The position numbers and the translations under genes were made by a program. The notes below the pieces were generated by a model. It was not told where the DNA came from and searched no databases. It saw only the letters and a list, made by a program, of their open reading frames with translations. Positions 36,567 through 46,270 of a stretch of 64,000 nt of DNA are shown piece by piece (position 1 is the first letter of the stretch; every line of letters begins with the position of its first letter). Source of the DNA: Tolypothrix bouteillei VB521301 (GTDB lineage: Bacteria > Cyanobacteriota > Cyanobacteriia > Cyanobacteriales > Nostocaceae). Location of the stretch: NCBI RefSeq assembly GCF_000760695.4, contig NZ_JHEG04000001.1, positions 3,134,452-3,198,451 on the forward strand, read 5' to 3'.

Positions 36567-36957
36567 CTACAGGGGATATGGATCGTTTGCATCTGAAAAG
36601 AGCGTAGAAAGGTTGCAATACGCTGTAAGCTACAGTTTTTTATGACTTTAATTTTAAGTAATTATACTTCTTGACTCGACTTTAGTCAGAGGAAATTTGT
36701 CTATTGCGTCCATCTAGAATTCAAGACGTTTTTCAGATGTTTGATTTGGCTTGAATCTCTACGATTGATATAGTTCCTTATCTCAGTTTACTACAGGAGT
36801 TTTATTTAATTTTTTAAATACAAATAGGGTAAGCTTTGCTATCACATAGTGCTTGAGATAATGTTTACTCTAAAGTAATTAAGATGAAGAAAAAACAGCA
36901 ATAAAATTTTATCTAATCAAGAATTGTCATTGACTTTAATATTGGTAGTTAATTATT
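36567..36957. other. Gene-free stretch with conserved regulatory motif
   Basis: Holds motif site 2 (36679-36739). Near 36620-36630 CTGTAAGCT matches the last codons of the NarL-type regulator gene at about 22533-22541, at a similar distance from the motif, hinting that a regulator gene once stood here. The right half is AT-rich leader of the haem sensor gene. Confidence 0.45.
36679..36739 (+). promoter_or_regulatory. Conserved two-block motif, site 2
   Basis: ACTTTAGTCA (36679-36688) and AAGACGTTTTTCAGATG (36723-36739), 218 bp before the haem sensor gene at 36958. Total span 61 bp against 60 bp at site 1. Confidence 0.6.
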
Positions 36958-38046
36958 ATGTGGACAAAAATTAAAAAAGCGATATTATACCATTCCAAGC
37001 TTACTACCAAATTTACTCTACTTCTTTCAATCGTTTTTATTGGTGCTATCTTAATCAGTAGTTTTGCTTTATCTAAAGCACTTGAGCAAAGATCGGAAGA
37101 TGAAATAAATTACAGAGGGCAAGTTATCATGCAAATGATAAATTCATTAAGAGAGTATACAACCATCAATATAACAACTCTATTAACCTCTAATCCAGAT
37201 AATCAACAAAATTTTATCCCAGAAATAGTACCGAGTTTTGCAGTTAGAGAGGTATTTGAAAATTTACGTAAAAATAAAGAATATAGAGATTATTATTACA
37301 AAGATGCTACTCTTAATCCCACTAATCTACGAGATAAAGCGGATGATTTTGAAACAAATCTTATAAATAAGTTTCGCGATCGACCAAATTTGCAAATCTT
37401 ATCAGGATTTCGAGATTTGTATGGAGAAAAAGTGTTTTATAGTGCTCGTCCTTTTACTATAAAAAAATCCAGTTGTCTTCAATGCCATAGTACTCCGGAA
37501 ATTGCACCTAAAAATCATTTAAAAACTTATGGGACAGAGAATGGTTTTGGCTGGAAGCTCAATGAAATTGTTGCATCTCAAGTTGTTTATTTTCCCGTAA
37601 GTGAGGTTTATAACAGAGCTTCTCAGGCTTTTTCTTTATTTATTGCAATTTTTATTGGTGTCTTTACCCTGGTTCTTCTTACAATTAATCTTTTACTAAA
37701 GCGAAATGTCATCGATCCTCTCAAACCAATGGCGCAACTGGCTCAGAAAATTAGCACAAATACATTTGTTTACAGTCAAGCTGAAGAATTTGAATTCAAA
37801 AATTTAGTTGCGATCGCTAAGCGCACTGATGAGTTAGGTCATCTAGGGCGTATCTTCCTGAGAATGGTTTGTGAAGTCTACGATCGCGAGCAACGCATGA
37901 AACAACAAATGCGCGAACTTAGTATTAGAATTAACGAAACTAAGAAGGCTCGTGAAGTGTCTGAAATTGTAGAAGCTGACTACTTCCAGAATTTAAGCGC
38001 ACAAGCAAAAGCTATTAGAAATAACTGGGCAAATTCTGATGAATAG
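36958..38046 (+). CDS. Membrane haem sensor: Tll0287-like (DUF3365) domain plus HAMP
   Basis: The 362-residue protein has a first membrane helix at about 17-38 and an extracytoplasmic DUF3365/Tll0287-like domain (about 40-215) with a c-type haem motif C173-L-Q-C176-H177. A second membrane helix (about 222-245, FSLFIAIFIGVFTLVLLTINLLL) and a HAMP-like linker with helical tail (RNVIDPLKPMAQLAQKI) follow. No kinase, cyclase or methyl-accepting domain follows, so output must go through a partner. Such domains are thought to sense redox state or gases through the haem. The MinD-like ATPase gene follows 75 bp downstream and the two probably form an operon. Confidence 0.87.
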   Translation: MWTKIKKAILYHSKLTTKFTLLLSIVFIGAILISSFALSKALEQRSEDEINYRGQVIMQMINSLREYTTINITTLLTSNPDNQQNFIPEIVPSFAVREVFENLRKNKEYRDYYYKDATLNPTNLRDKADDFETNLINKFRDRPNLQILSGFRDLYGEKVFYSARPFTIKKSSCLQCHSTPEIAPKNHLKTYGTENGFGWKLNEIVASQVVYFPVSEVYNRASQAFSLFIAIFIGVFTLVLLTINLLLKRNVIDPLKPMAQLAQKISTNTFVYSQAEEFEFKNLVAIAKRTDELGHLGRIFLRMVCEVYDREQRMKQQMRELSIRINETKKAREVSEIVEADYFQNLSAQAKAIRNNWANSDE

Positions 38047-38121
38047 AAGAATCAACGCTCCAAGGAAAAACTAATATTCTTCCTTTCTTTTCAGAAACTA
38101 TTAAATATTTGGAAATACATC

Positions 38122-38952
38122 ATGTCTAAAATTGTGTCAATCCATTCATTCCGTGGTGGAACAGGCAAATCAAACGTAACTGCTAACCTAGCAACTATTA
38201 TGGCTCGTTCCGGTAAACGGATTGGTATTGTGGATACTGATATTCAGTCGCCTGGAATCCACGTGCTTTTCGGTCTGAATGAGGAAAAGATAGGCTACAC
38301 TCTAAATGATTATCTGTGGGGGCGCTGTGCTATTGAAAATGCTGCCTACGATGTTACGCAAATTCTTAATCTAAGTCACAAAGGTGCTGCGATCGGGGGT
38401 AGTATTCATCTGATTCCCTCTAGCATTAAAACTGGGGAAATATCTCGAATACTGCGTGAAGGATACGACGCACGCCTGCTTAATGACAGCTTCCGCAATC
38501 TCAGTCGCCGCTTGAAACTAGATTACCTGTTTATTGATACTCACCCTGGTATTAACGAAGAAACCCTGCTTTCTATTATCATTTCTCATGTCTTAGTTAT
38601 CATCCTGCGTCCAGACCACCAAGACTACCAGGGTACTGCTGTCACTGTAGATGTTGCTCGCAAGTTAGAGGTGCCTAAAATGCTGTTAGTAGTGAATAAG
38701 GCACTGCCATCTCTCAACTTTCAAGCGATAGCACAACAAATGCAAAAAAGTTACAACACAACTGTAGCTAGCATCTTACCAGTTTCTGAAGAAATGTTTC
38801 AATTAGGCAGTCGTGATGTTTTTTGCTTGCGCTATCCCAACCATCCTTGGACTCAAGGTGTAAGTGCGATCGCAAAGCAAATTCTCTTTGAGGATAATAA
38901 GAGTTCGATGAACTTCAAAACTCCACTCAGTTGGTTCAACGGACGAAGATAA
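38122..38952 (+). CDS. MinD/ParA-like ATPase
   Basis: The 276-residue P-loop ATPase has the deviant Walker A motif FRGGTGKSN (residues 10-18; signature lysine Arg11 in place of the usual Lys), the A' motif GIVDTDIQSPGIH and the Walker B-like LDYLFIDTHPGIN. The C-terminus SSMNFKTPLSWFNGRR is not a clear MinD amphipathic helix. Proteins of this family position partners at membranes or on DNA. It follows the haem sensor, so a role in relaying the sensor state is possible. No ParB, MinC or MinE neighbour is present. Confidence 0.87.
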   Translation: MSKIVSIHSFRGGTGKSNVTANLATIMARSGKRIGIVDTDIQSPGIHVLFGLNEEKIGYTLNDYLWGRCAIENAAYDVTQILNLSHKGAAIGGSIHLIPSSIKTGEISRILREGYDARLLNDSFRNLSRRLKLDYLFIDTHPGINEETLLSIIISHVLVIILRPDHQDYQGTAVTVDVARKLEVPKMLLVVNKALPSLNFQAIAQQMQKSYNTTVASILPVSEEMFQLGSRDVFCLRYPNHPWTQGVSAIAKQILFEDNKSSMNFKTPLSWFNGRR

Positions 38953-39224
38953 GACTGCGGTTTTATTCTGTTAATTGCAAACTGTCAGGGCGAGGGGACT
39001 TACAAAGAAAGGCAAAGGGAAGGAGGCAGAATACCTCCTTCCCTCTGAAATAAAAATGCGCGTTGTGGGAGTAGCGCCCACTAAAAAAAGATGTTTTTCC
39101 GAGATGCGTAGGACAAGAAAAAACAGCGTCCTTGTTTCAATCCCCTGTCTTTACCCCTACGGTGGTGTACAGATCTCTACAAAAGAGATGAAACATCGTG
39201 AAAAGGGAGAATTGGAATGAAGTT

Positions 39225-39244
39225 CCCCCCTTTTTTAAGGGGGG
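39225..39244. terminator. Hairpin between convergent operons
   Basis: CCCCCCTT (39225-39232) pairs with AAGGGGGG (39237-39244) over TTTT. It lies between the plus-strand ATPase gene and the minus-strand exporter operon and could serve either. Confidence 0.5.
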
Positions 39245-39482
39245 TTAGGGGGGATCGAAACCGCAATGAATGCACTATATAAGACTTGTGTACACCACCT
39301 TAGGTCTTTAGGCAGGGGTTCTTCTACCCTCTGCCCTCGTACTTCAGGCCTCTGAAAATACTTCCTTCCGCTTCCACAACTGACAGATCGACTTCCCAAG
39401 TGCAAAAATAAATAAGTTTGTTTGTAGTATAATATACAAACTCTACCTTCACCAGAAAGCAGAGCAAGGTTTTTCAATACAA

Positions 39483-42419
39483 TCACAGCATTTGCCGCGC
39501 CATAAGCTGGGAAAACAGCCCCTGTTGATGTGCCAGTTCCTCGAAACTACCGTGTTGCACAACTCTACCGCTCTGGAGTACATAAATCCGGTTAGCGTTA
39601 CGGATCGTGCTGAATCGGTGAGCGATCGCAATTCGAGTCACTTGCAGCCGCTCTAAACTTTGACTGACAATAGCTTGCGTTCTGTTATCTAAAGCACTAG
39701 TCGCTTCGTCAAATAGCAAAATCCGGGGTTTCAACACCAGTGCGCGAGCAATTAACAGCCGTTGTCTTTGCCCTCCAGAGAGGTTAGAACCTCCTTCACT
39801 GACTACAGTATGCATACCCATTGGCATAGCTTCGATATCATCCGCCAAACCAGAGGCTCGGGCTGCTTCCCACGCTTCATCCATCGTCACTAGCGCACCA
39901 CTAGCAATATTCTCAAAGATAGAACCTGACATCATTCGGCTATTTTGTATGACCACACCTAACTGTCGGCGTACTGCATTGACATCCAACCCAGCCAAAT
40001 CTTGTCCGTCGTAGTAAATGGTTCCTGATTCTGGAAAGTCAAATCCCAGCAGTAACCGGAACAAAGTAGATTTACCGCTTCCAGAAGGTCCCACAATCGC
40101 AATATACTCTCCTGGCTCAGCTCGAATACTCACATCATCTAATGTGAGGGGTCCATCATTTCCATAGCGGAAAACCACATGGTCTACAACCACTCTACCT
40201 GATAATCTACCAGGATCGGTTTTGCTAGAATTTAATTCCGGTGTCGCTGAAAGAATTGGCTGTGCTCGATTCCACAAAGGTAAGACTTCTAAAACATCCA
40301 CAACCGTACTGCTGAGACTGGTTGCTCCACTAATAAAAGTGGCATAAGCAGAGTTAAATGCCAAAAAAGTACCAGTAGACAAGGCTCCTGCATTCAGTTG
40401 TTGTCCGGATGTTGTATTTAATGTCTGGACAGCAAACCAAAAAAGGATGGCATTTGTTAAAGGTGGTAGCACCTTATTGGTGACGGTAAGAAAGTCTTCT
40501 ATCCCCTGCGTACTTAGCATGAGTTTTAGCTGTTGGCTGTACTGCTTACCCCAGTAGGCAAAAGCCCGTGCTTCAGCCCCAGCGACTCGGAGTTTAGCAA
40601 CTCCATCGATCAACTGCACCATGACACCAGATATCTCCCCTTCTATCTCTAGCAGGGGGCGAACCTTATGAAGGGTGAGAATGCCAGAAACGACAGTGAC
40701 CCCAATATTTACAAGAGCTACAACGCAGGCTATCAAAGCTAATGAAACGTTATAGTAAAACAGCAGCCCCAAATTGAGCAATGAAAAAAGACTGGAGAAA
40801 ATAGTTTTTAAAACAGTACTACTTAGTTTCTCTCGGATTTGAGTGACAGCATTGACCCGAGAGTTCAAATCACCAATAGAGTATTGACGAAAAAAGGAAG
40901 CCCTCAGATTCAACAGTCGATCCCATACGGCTGCTTGGGTAGAGGCATCTGCAAAAGTTTCTAACCTAATAATGGCAAACCCTTGAGTGAGTTGAAAAAT
41001 ACTTTCTCCAAAGGCAGCAGCTAGCAAACCCAAAGCGATTTGTATCAACACTTCTCGCTTAGCATCTGGGATTGCATTGTCAATCAGAATGGCAGTAGCT
41101 GTTGGGGTCAGCATTCCCAGCAAGGTCGTTGCAATACCAGTACACAAAATAACAATCAATTCCCTTGAGTGACCTTGCAATGCAAACTTAAGTAAATCCC
41201 AAGTTTTGAGTTTTTTCTCAGGGAGAGGGCGGTAAAATACGTAGGCATTGGGAACTAGCTTGGAAGTAGTACGGGCATTTACAGGGGTACGGGTCTGCGC
41301 TACTGGATCGAAAATCTCGTAGCGATTGTCAGATAAGGGTAACAAGGCAACTGGGTGATTGTCTTCTATGGTGTAGGTTAGCATTGGTCCCGAGTCCTTC
41401 TTCCACCACCGATCGGTTAATGCAATCCGACGCATCCTGATTTGCGAGGCTCGGGCGATCGCTTCTAAGGGGTCTTGAATTCTTGTAATATTTTCCGACT
41501 TAGCAGGGGGGCGAATCGTAACTCCCAAAGCCCGTCCCACGGCACCAGCGGCGATGAGTAGAGCTTCGTCCGGATCGCTCGTTGGTGTGACCGCTGGGTA
41601 AAAGACGGTTTTTCTCTGTTGCAGTACGGATGAAAGTTCTCCTAATGTCTCTTTCATCACCTGATAATTGAGACGTTCTCTTTCCTGGAATCTACGCAAT
41701 TCTGCTGAAATTTCCTGCTGCTCCAACAGCTGAATGTAGTCGAGGAAATAAGTTGCTAGCAAAGTTAAACTGTCTGCTAAGGTATCTGCATCTTGAATTG
41801 CAGAGATATCCTCACTGGATAGCTCGACTTCATCTGTAGCCTGCAACCACATCTTTGAGTCTAAGGGCAATATTCCGGATAAAGGCAAAAGTGGCAGTTC
41901 CTCAAACCCCATCCAGTTGACACACCCTTGCTGGATTTGCACCCAAGTTACAGTGTCATGCTGAGGCTGGAAAATATCGCCACTCCCTAAAGAAAAGTAG
42001 TTTATGCCTTCAGGTTGCACTGGCATTGTGGGTGCAGTAACGTCGGATAGTAAAGAGCTGAATCGATGAATCCAATTCTCTACCAAAGCAATTGCTTGGC
42101 GATCGCCTTTAACAATCCATTTGCTAAAATCTTCTACTGGCACTCTAATGAGTTCTGTCTCCTCCATCGACACCGCGAGAATTTGGCACACCTCGTCTTG
42201 AGAACTTGGTGTAGTTGAGAACATTGCCTCCGACGCTTCTACGTTGAATAAATAACGACGAGAACCTTCTGCAATACCGTGTTTGACTTTAATGCTAAAA
42301 AGTGCTAAAGAACCAGATTTTACAACCCAAACTGTCTCGCGATCGTCTAGCAGGATTGGTTCATTACCTTTAATAATATATTGCTGCTGCGCTATTCCAA
42401 ACTTAATTTGCTCGACCAT
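39483..42419 (-). CDS. NHLM-type bacteriocin export ABC permease/ATPase
   Basis: The 978-residue membrane ABC protein matches the second (peptidase-free) ABC protein of NHLM/NHLP RiPP export systems. The N-terminal 400 residues are regulatory, starting with a cNMP-like beta-roll segment (FGIAQQQYIIKGNEPILLDDRETVWVV). The transmembrane domain spans about 415-700 (LIVILCTGIATTLLGMLTPTATAILIDNAIPD). The ATPase carries Walker A GPSGSGKST (about 774), signature NLSGGQRQR (about 877) and Walker B ILLFDEATSALD. It lies 87 bp after the PCAT gene and is the last gene of the export operon. Its exact task beside the PCAT is not known. Confidence 0.9.
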   Translation of the reverse strand: MVEQIKFGIAQQQYIIKGNEPILLDDRETVWVVKSGSLALFSIKVKHGIAEGSRRYLFNVEASEAMFSTTPSSQDEVCQILAVSMEETELIRVPVEDFSKWIVKGDRQAIALVENWIHRFSSLLSDVTAPTMPVQPEGINYFSLGSGDIFQPQHDTVTWVQIQQGCVNWMGFEELPLLPLSGILPLDSKMWLQATDEVELSSEDISAIQDADTLADSLTLLATYFLDYIQLLEQQEISAELRRFQERERLNYQVMKETLGELSSVLQQRKTVFYPAVTPTSDPDEALLIAAGAVGRALGVTIRPPAKSENITRIQDPLEAIARASQIRMRRIALTDRWWKKDSGPMLTYTIEDNHPVALLPLSDNRYEIFDPVAQTRTPVNARTTSKLVPNAYVFYRPLPEKKLKTWDLLKFALQGHSRELIVILCTGIATTLLGMLTPTATAILIDNAIPDAKREVLIQIALGLLAAAFGESIFQLTQGFAIIRLETFADASTQAAVWDRLLNLRASFFRQYSIGDLNSRVNAVTQIREKLSSTVLKTIFSSLFSLLNLGLLFYYNVSLALIACVVALVNIGVTVVSGILTLHKVRPLLEIEGEISGVMVQLIDGVAKLRVAGAEARAFAYWGKQYSQQLKLMLSTQGIEDFLTVTNKVLPPLTNAILFWFAVQTLNTTSGQQLNAGALSTGTFLAFNSAYATFISGATSLSSTVVDVLEVLPLWNRAQPILSATPELNSSKTDPGRLSGRVVVDHVVFRYGNDGPLTLDDVSIRAEPGEYIAIVGPSGSGKSTLFRLLLGFDFPESGTIYYDGQDLAGLDVNAVRRQLGVVIQNSRMMSGSIFENIASGALVTMDEAWEAARASGLADDIEAMPMGMHTVVSEGGSNLSGGQRQRLLIARALVLKPRILLFDEATSALDNRTQAIVSQSLERLQVTRIAIAHRFSTIRNANRIYVLQSGRVVQHGSFEELAHQQGLFSQLMARQML

Positions 42420-42506
42420 GAATCGCTTTGCTCCAATTCAAATTAAAAATTTCTTTTTTAACTTTTAAATACCAATTCACTTTCTCCCCAAACCCCCAGA
42501 CTCAAT

Positions 42507-44759
42507 CTAAAGTGCTTCCCCTTCACTGCGAATTAATTGCAAGTAGGCACCCTCGATATTCTTTAATTCTTCATGAGTTCCTCTTTGAACGACCTTTCCC
42601 CGCTCCAAGACAATAATTTCATCACAATCCCGGATGGTACTTAATCGATGCGCCACAATAATACAAGTACAACCTCGCTGGCGGAGTTTGCGGTCAATAA
42701 TTTTTTCCGTCTCGGTATCAAGGGCGCTAGTAGCTTCATCCATCACTAAGATGGTGGGGTTATTTACTAAAGCTCGGGCTATTTCCAAACGCTGTCGCTG
42801 TCCTCCACTCAAGTTGCTAGCACCTTCTAGGAGATGGGTACTGTAACCTCTTGGCATTGAGAGCACAACATCATGAATCGCTGCGTCTTGACAAGCCCGC
42901 ATAATGTAATTGTCAGGTACAGTGGTATCCCATAGAGTTAAATTGTCCCTAACACTGCCTGCAAACAGAAAAATATCCTGCTCCACCAAAGCAATCGAAT
43001 TTGCAAGTACTTGGCGAGGAATTTGCCCTCTGAGTTTACCATCGAAGCAAATGTCACCTTCCCAAGGTTCATAGAGCCCACATACTAGTTTGGCAATTGT
43101 AGACTTGCCAGAACCGCTTCCCCCCACCAAAGCAACTCGCTGTCCCGGTTTGAGCGAAAGATTAAAGTTTTCAATCAAGGGAGGAGCAACACGGTTATAC
43201 CCAAAAGTAATATTCTTTAACTCGACATATCCCTGTAATTTGGCATGAGATAGAGAAGGTGGAAGAGAAAGTAAACCATCATTTTCTCCCTGCTCCCTTG
43301 CTTTCTTACCCCCTTTCCTCTTATCCTTTTCCCCTTGTTCCAATTGCGAATCTATAGGGTTGCGTAAAACATCATCTAAACGATTCAAATCGCCTTCTAC
43401 TTCTTGGAGGTTACTTCCAAGAGTCACAAGCTCGTTAACAGGTTGTAAAAATGCTTGCATTAAACTCTGAAAAGCCACTAGCATTCCAATGCTTAAATAT
43501 CCATCTATCACCCGGAAACCGCCCACAACCAAAAGCAGCATGGAGGAAAGTGTGGAAAGAAAAGACGGTAGCACTCCTAAAGTTTGGTTTGTTACATCCA
43601 TTTCCTGCTTGGCATTAATTGACTTAGCATAATAGCCAGCCCATCGGGAAAAGAAATCTGACTCCAAACCGGATGCTTTTAGTGTTTCCATACTCTGAAG
43701 ACCAGAAATCGAAACTCCAGCTACTTTTCCTTCATCCTGTTGCAATCTCATATTTGCATCTACGCGCCATCTCCTCACCCATTGCAATGCAAGAAGATTG
43801 ACAGCGACAAAGGCGATTCCAATCGAGGTTAAGACAGTGTCATACTGCAGCATGACAGCTGCGTAAAAAACAACTGTCACTGCTGCGATCGCTGTAGTCG
43901 CTAACTTACCTGAGAGAATGTCAGCTAACTTATCGTTCAGTTGGACGCGATTGCTAATTTCCCCAGCAAAGCGTTGGTCGTAAAAACTGACAGGTAGACG
44001 CAAAATATGCCATAGGAACTGACTGGACATCCCCACAGATAGCTTAATTTTCATGTGACGCAGGGATTGCAACTGTAGTAGAGTTAAAAATCCCATCAGC
44101 CCCGCTACAAGAACGATCCCCAAAATGAGCGGTCGCAACCAGTCGTTTCTACCCTCAATCAAAACATTGTCTATAAAAACCTGAGAGAATGTTGGTATTG
44201 CCAATCCGGGAATTACAAGCAGAAATCCTGCGAACACGGAGTAGGCTAGCGCCCCTCCAGACTTTTGCAGCCTTTGCCATAGAGCCAGGAGTGTATTGGG
44301 TTTGCGACCTCCTTTTTTAAACCCCGGACCGGGCTCGAGAACCAACACAACACCAGTATAGGCATCACTGAATTCTTGTAAAGAAACAGTACGCACTCCA
44401 GATGCGGGGTCGTTAAGATAAACTCGTTCCCTACCAAATCCTTCTACCACCAAATAATGGTTGAAGTTCCAAAATACAATATAGGGACATTCCAGTTCTT
44501 GCAAGGCTTCCAAATCTATTTTAAAACCTTTTGCCTTCAGACCATAACTTCTAGCAGCATTAAGAATATTAGAAGCTTTGCTTCCGTCTCGCGAGACTCC
44601 GCAGTCTTGACGAAGTCTTGAAAGTGCGACAATTCGACCATAATAACCTAAAATAATACCTAAGGCAGCAGCACCGCATTCCACTGCCTCCATTTGCAAA
44701 AGAGTCGGTGTACGACGCCGGATGCGCTTGCGCCAAAAAAATAAATTTCGTAGAAACAT
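42507..44759 (-). CDS. Peptidase-containing ABC exporter (PCAT, NHLP family)
   Basis: The 750-residue protein cuts double-glycine leaders and exports the core. The C39 peptidase domain (residues 1-140) has oxyanion Gln22, catalytic Cys28 (MEAVECGAAALGI), His101 (FWNFNHYLVVEGF) and Asp117 (YLNDPASG). The membrane domain is at about 165-440. The ATPase has Walker A GGSGSGKST (about 549), signature NLSGGQRQR (about 650) and ILVMDEATSALD. A Lys/Gly-rich low-complexity insert lies between membrane and ATPase domains (about 475-505), made by an intergenic-type repeat. This is the only PCAT in the window, so it should process both the 13 lanthipeptide precursors and the two Cys-free peptides. It starts 3 bp after the HlyD gene. 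Confidence 0.95.
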   Translation of the reverse strand: MFLRNLFFWRKRIRRRTPTLLQMEAVECGAAALGIILGYYGRIVALSRLRQDCGVSRDGSKASNILNAARSYGLKAKGFKIDLEALQELECPYIVFWNFNHYLVVEGFGRERVYLNDPASGVRTVSLQEFSDAYTGVVLVLEPGPGFKKGGRKPNTLLALWQRLQKSGGALAYSVFAGFLLVIPGLAIPTFSQVFIDNVLIEGRNDWLRPLILGIVLVAGLMGFLTLLQLQSLRHMKIKLSVGMSSQFLWHILRLPVSFYDQRFAGEISNRVQLNDKLADILSGKLATTAIAAVTVVFYAAVMLQYDTVLTSIGIAFVAVNLLALQWVRRWRVDANMRLQQDEGKVAGVSISGLQSMETLKASGLESDFFSRWAGYYAKSINAKQEMDVTNQTLGVLPSFLSTLSSMLLLVVGGFRVIDGYLSIGMLVAFQSLMQAFLQPVNELVTLGSNLQEVEGDLNRLDDVLRNPIDSQLEQGEKDKRKGGKKAREQGENDGLLSLPPSLSHAKLQGYVELKNITFGYNRVAPPLIENFNLSLKPGQRVALVGGSGSGKSTIAKLVCGLYEPWEGDICFDGKLRGQIPRQVLANSIALVEQDIFLFAGSVRDNLTLWDTTVPDNYIMRACQDAAIHDVVLSMPRGYSTHLLEGASNLSGGQRQRLEIARALVNNPTILVMDEATSALDTETEKIIDRKLRQRGCTCIIVAHRLSTIRDCDEIIVLERGKVVQRGTHEELKNIEGAYLQLIRSEGEAL

Positions 44760-44762
44760 AGA

Positions 44763-46202
44763 TTATTGGATACCGCTCCAGGATCTAAGGATGGGAAAGA
44801 CAAAGGTGATGGGCGCTTGTTCCTCCACAGTCACTCGTACAGAGGTAGTAATTCCAGGAGACATTTTCATCTGCGGACCTTTAGAAGAAGACCACTTGTA
44901 GTGACTGAAGGTGGAAGTGTCTGGTTGAAGTTCGGCTATGACTTGGAGGTGAGGACCCTGAGTCATTAAACTTTCTACGATTTCGGGGTTGCCTATCATA
45001 TTAGAGGCACCCTCTTTAGTAATAGGAAAAGAAGATACTTTCTTAACAGTGCCCACAATTCCGCCAAAGCGTTCTCGCTTAACTGTAGAGGGTGTAATTT
45101 GCAATGTCATACCCTTTTGAATCTTCTTGCCTTCGCTCACTGGAAAAAATGCAACGCTCGCTAGTTTAGCAGATGGCTCTTGCGCTTCTATTGACCCAAT
45201 ACGAGTTCCTTGACTGAGAATTTGTCCGGGAGTTATGGTAAGTTCCAAAATGCGTCCGGTATATTCGCTCTTTATATGGCTATTGTTATTTAATTGCAAT
45301 TCTATTTGAGTAATATTCCGTTTTAATTCTTGAATTTGATTTTGTCGGGTAATTGCGGATTGAAAATTTTGCTCAGCCAGAATTTTTTCCTTACTATCTA
45401 GTTCTTTTAACTGGGTTTTAATATCAGCAATTTGGCTCCTATTTTCACGATAGGATTTTTCAGCTTGAACCTGATTGATATCCAATTGCTTTAACTGGTC
45501 TTCAAGATCGGCAATTTTTTTAATACCATCAAGGTAAGTTTGTTGCGCTTCTAAGAGCGTATCTTCTGAAATCGCCCCTTCGATCTTTAACTTTTTGCGC
45601 CGCTCGAGTCTGTCTTTGAGAGTAGGAGTCAAAGACTTAGATTCCAAAAGGCGTTGTTTGAGATTTTGTCGCTGTTGCTGAATTGCGCCTATGTCTTTAT
45701 CCCTAATAATTGGAGTTAGGGACTGAGCTTCTACAAGGCGTTGTTGCAAGCTTTGGCGCTGCTGTTGCATTGCTATGATTTCCAGCTTGCTGCGTTGGGT
45801 TTGAAGCAAACTAGCATCCTGATTTTGAGCTTTGAGTTCTGCTAGCTTGGCATACTGCTGCAAAAGTTGTTTTTGCAGTTCTGATTGGGAGATTGTAGCT
45901 AGCACCTGTCCTTTCCTAACGAAATCCCCAACACGTACATTTATGCTTTGCAACTGACCGGAGCTTGATGCTTGAAACGTCACAACCTTGCTAGGATAAA
46001 CAAGTACTCCCTGACCCGTAACGGTAATAGGGATACGACCCACGATACTCCAGCTTAGCCCTGCTGCAACCAGTGTGCCTAAAGCAGCCAACGGTAACCA
46101 CTTCTTAGGGCTGACGACTTGCATCAGTTGATCTAGCTGTTCGGGAGAAGATGAATGTTCTAAAGCTTGTTGGCGAAACAAGTTATTTTTTGGAGTTACC
46201 AT
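44763..46202 (-). CDS. HlyD-type adaptor of the NHLP bacteriocin export system
   Basis: The 479-residue periplasmic adaptor has one membrane segment at about 35-55 (WLPLAALGTLVAAGLSWSIVG), then the biotinyl-lipoyl half GVLVYPSKVVTFQASSSGQLQSINVRVGDFVRKGQVLATIS. A very long coiled-coil hairpin (about 115-320, with the repeated QQQRQ.LKQRL.ESKSLTP unit seen twice) and the second lipoyl half with GRILELTITPGQILSQGTRIG follow. It connects the inner-membrane exporters to the outer membrane. The order cNMP protein, HlyD, PCAT, ABC fits NHLM systems. Confidence 0.9.
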   Translation of the reverse strand: MVTPKNNLFRQQALEHSSSPEQLDQLMQVVSPKKWLPLAALGTLVAAGLSWSIVGRIPITVTGQGVLVYPSKVVTFQASSSGQLQSINVRVGDFVRKGQVLATISQSELQKQLLQQYAKLAELKAQNQDASLLQTQRSKLEIIAMQQQRQSLQQRLVEAQSLTPIIRDKDIGAIQQQRQNLKQRLLESKSLTPTLKDRLERRKKLKIEGAISEDTLLEAQQTYLDGIKKIADLEDQLKQLDINQVQAEKSYRENRSQIADIKTQLKELDSKEKILAEQNFQSAITRQNQIQELKRNITQIELQLNNNSHIKSEYTGRILELTITPGQILSQGTRIGSIEAQEPSAKLASVAFFPVSEGKKIQKGMTLQITPSTVKRERFGGIVGTVKKVSSFPITKEGASNMIGNPEIVESLMTQGPHLQVIAELQPDTSTFSHYKWSSSKGPQMKMSPGITTSVRVTVEEQAPITFVFPILRSWSGIQ

Positions 46203-46270
46203 TATTTTTATTAGTTGTTAGTTGTGAGTTATTATTTGTTAATGATTAGTTGTTAATACGCAACTAAGCA

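Noticed and set aside
38975..39220. 81-codon plus-strand ORF behind the MinD-like gene
   Set aside because: Composed of purine-rich repeat sequence with no family character.
39235..39486. 83-codon minus-strand ORF downstream of the exporter operon
   Set aside because: Runs through the hairpin and repeat-rich gap; no start signals.
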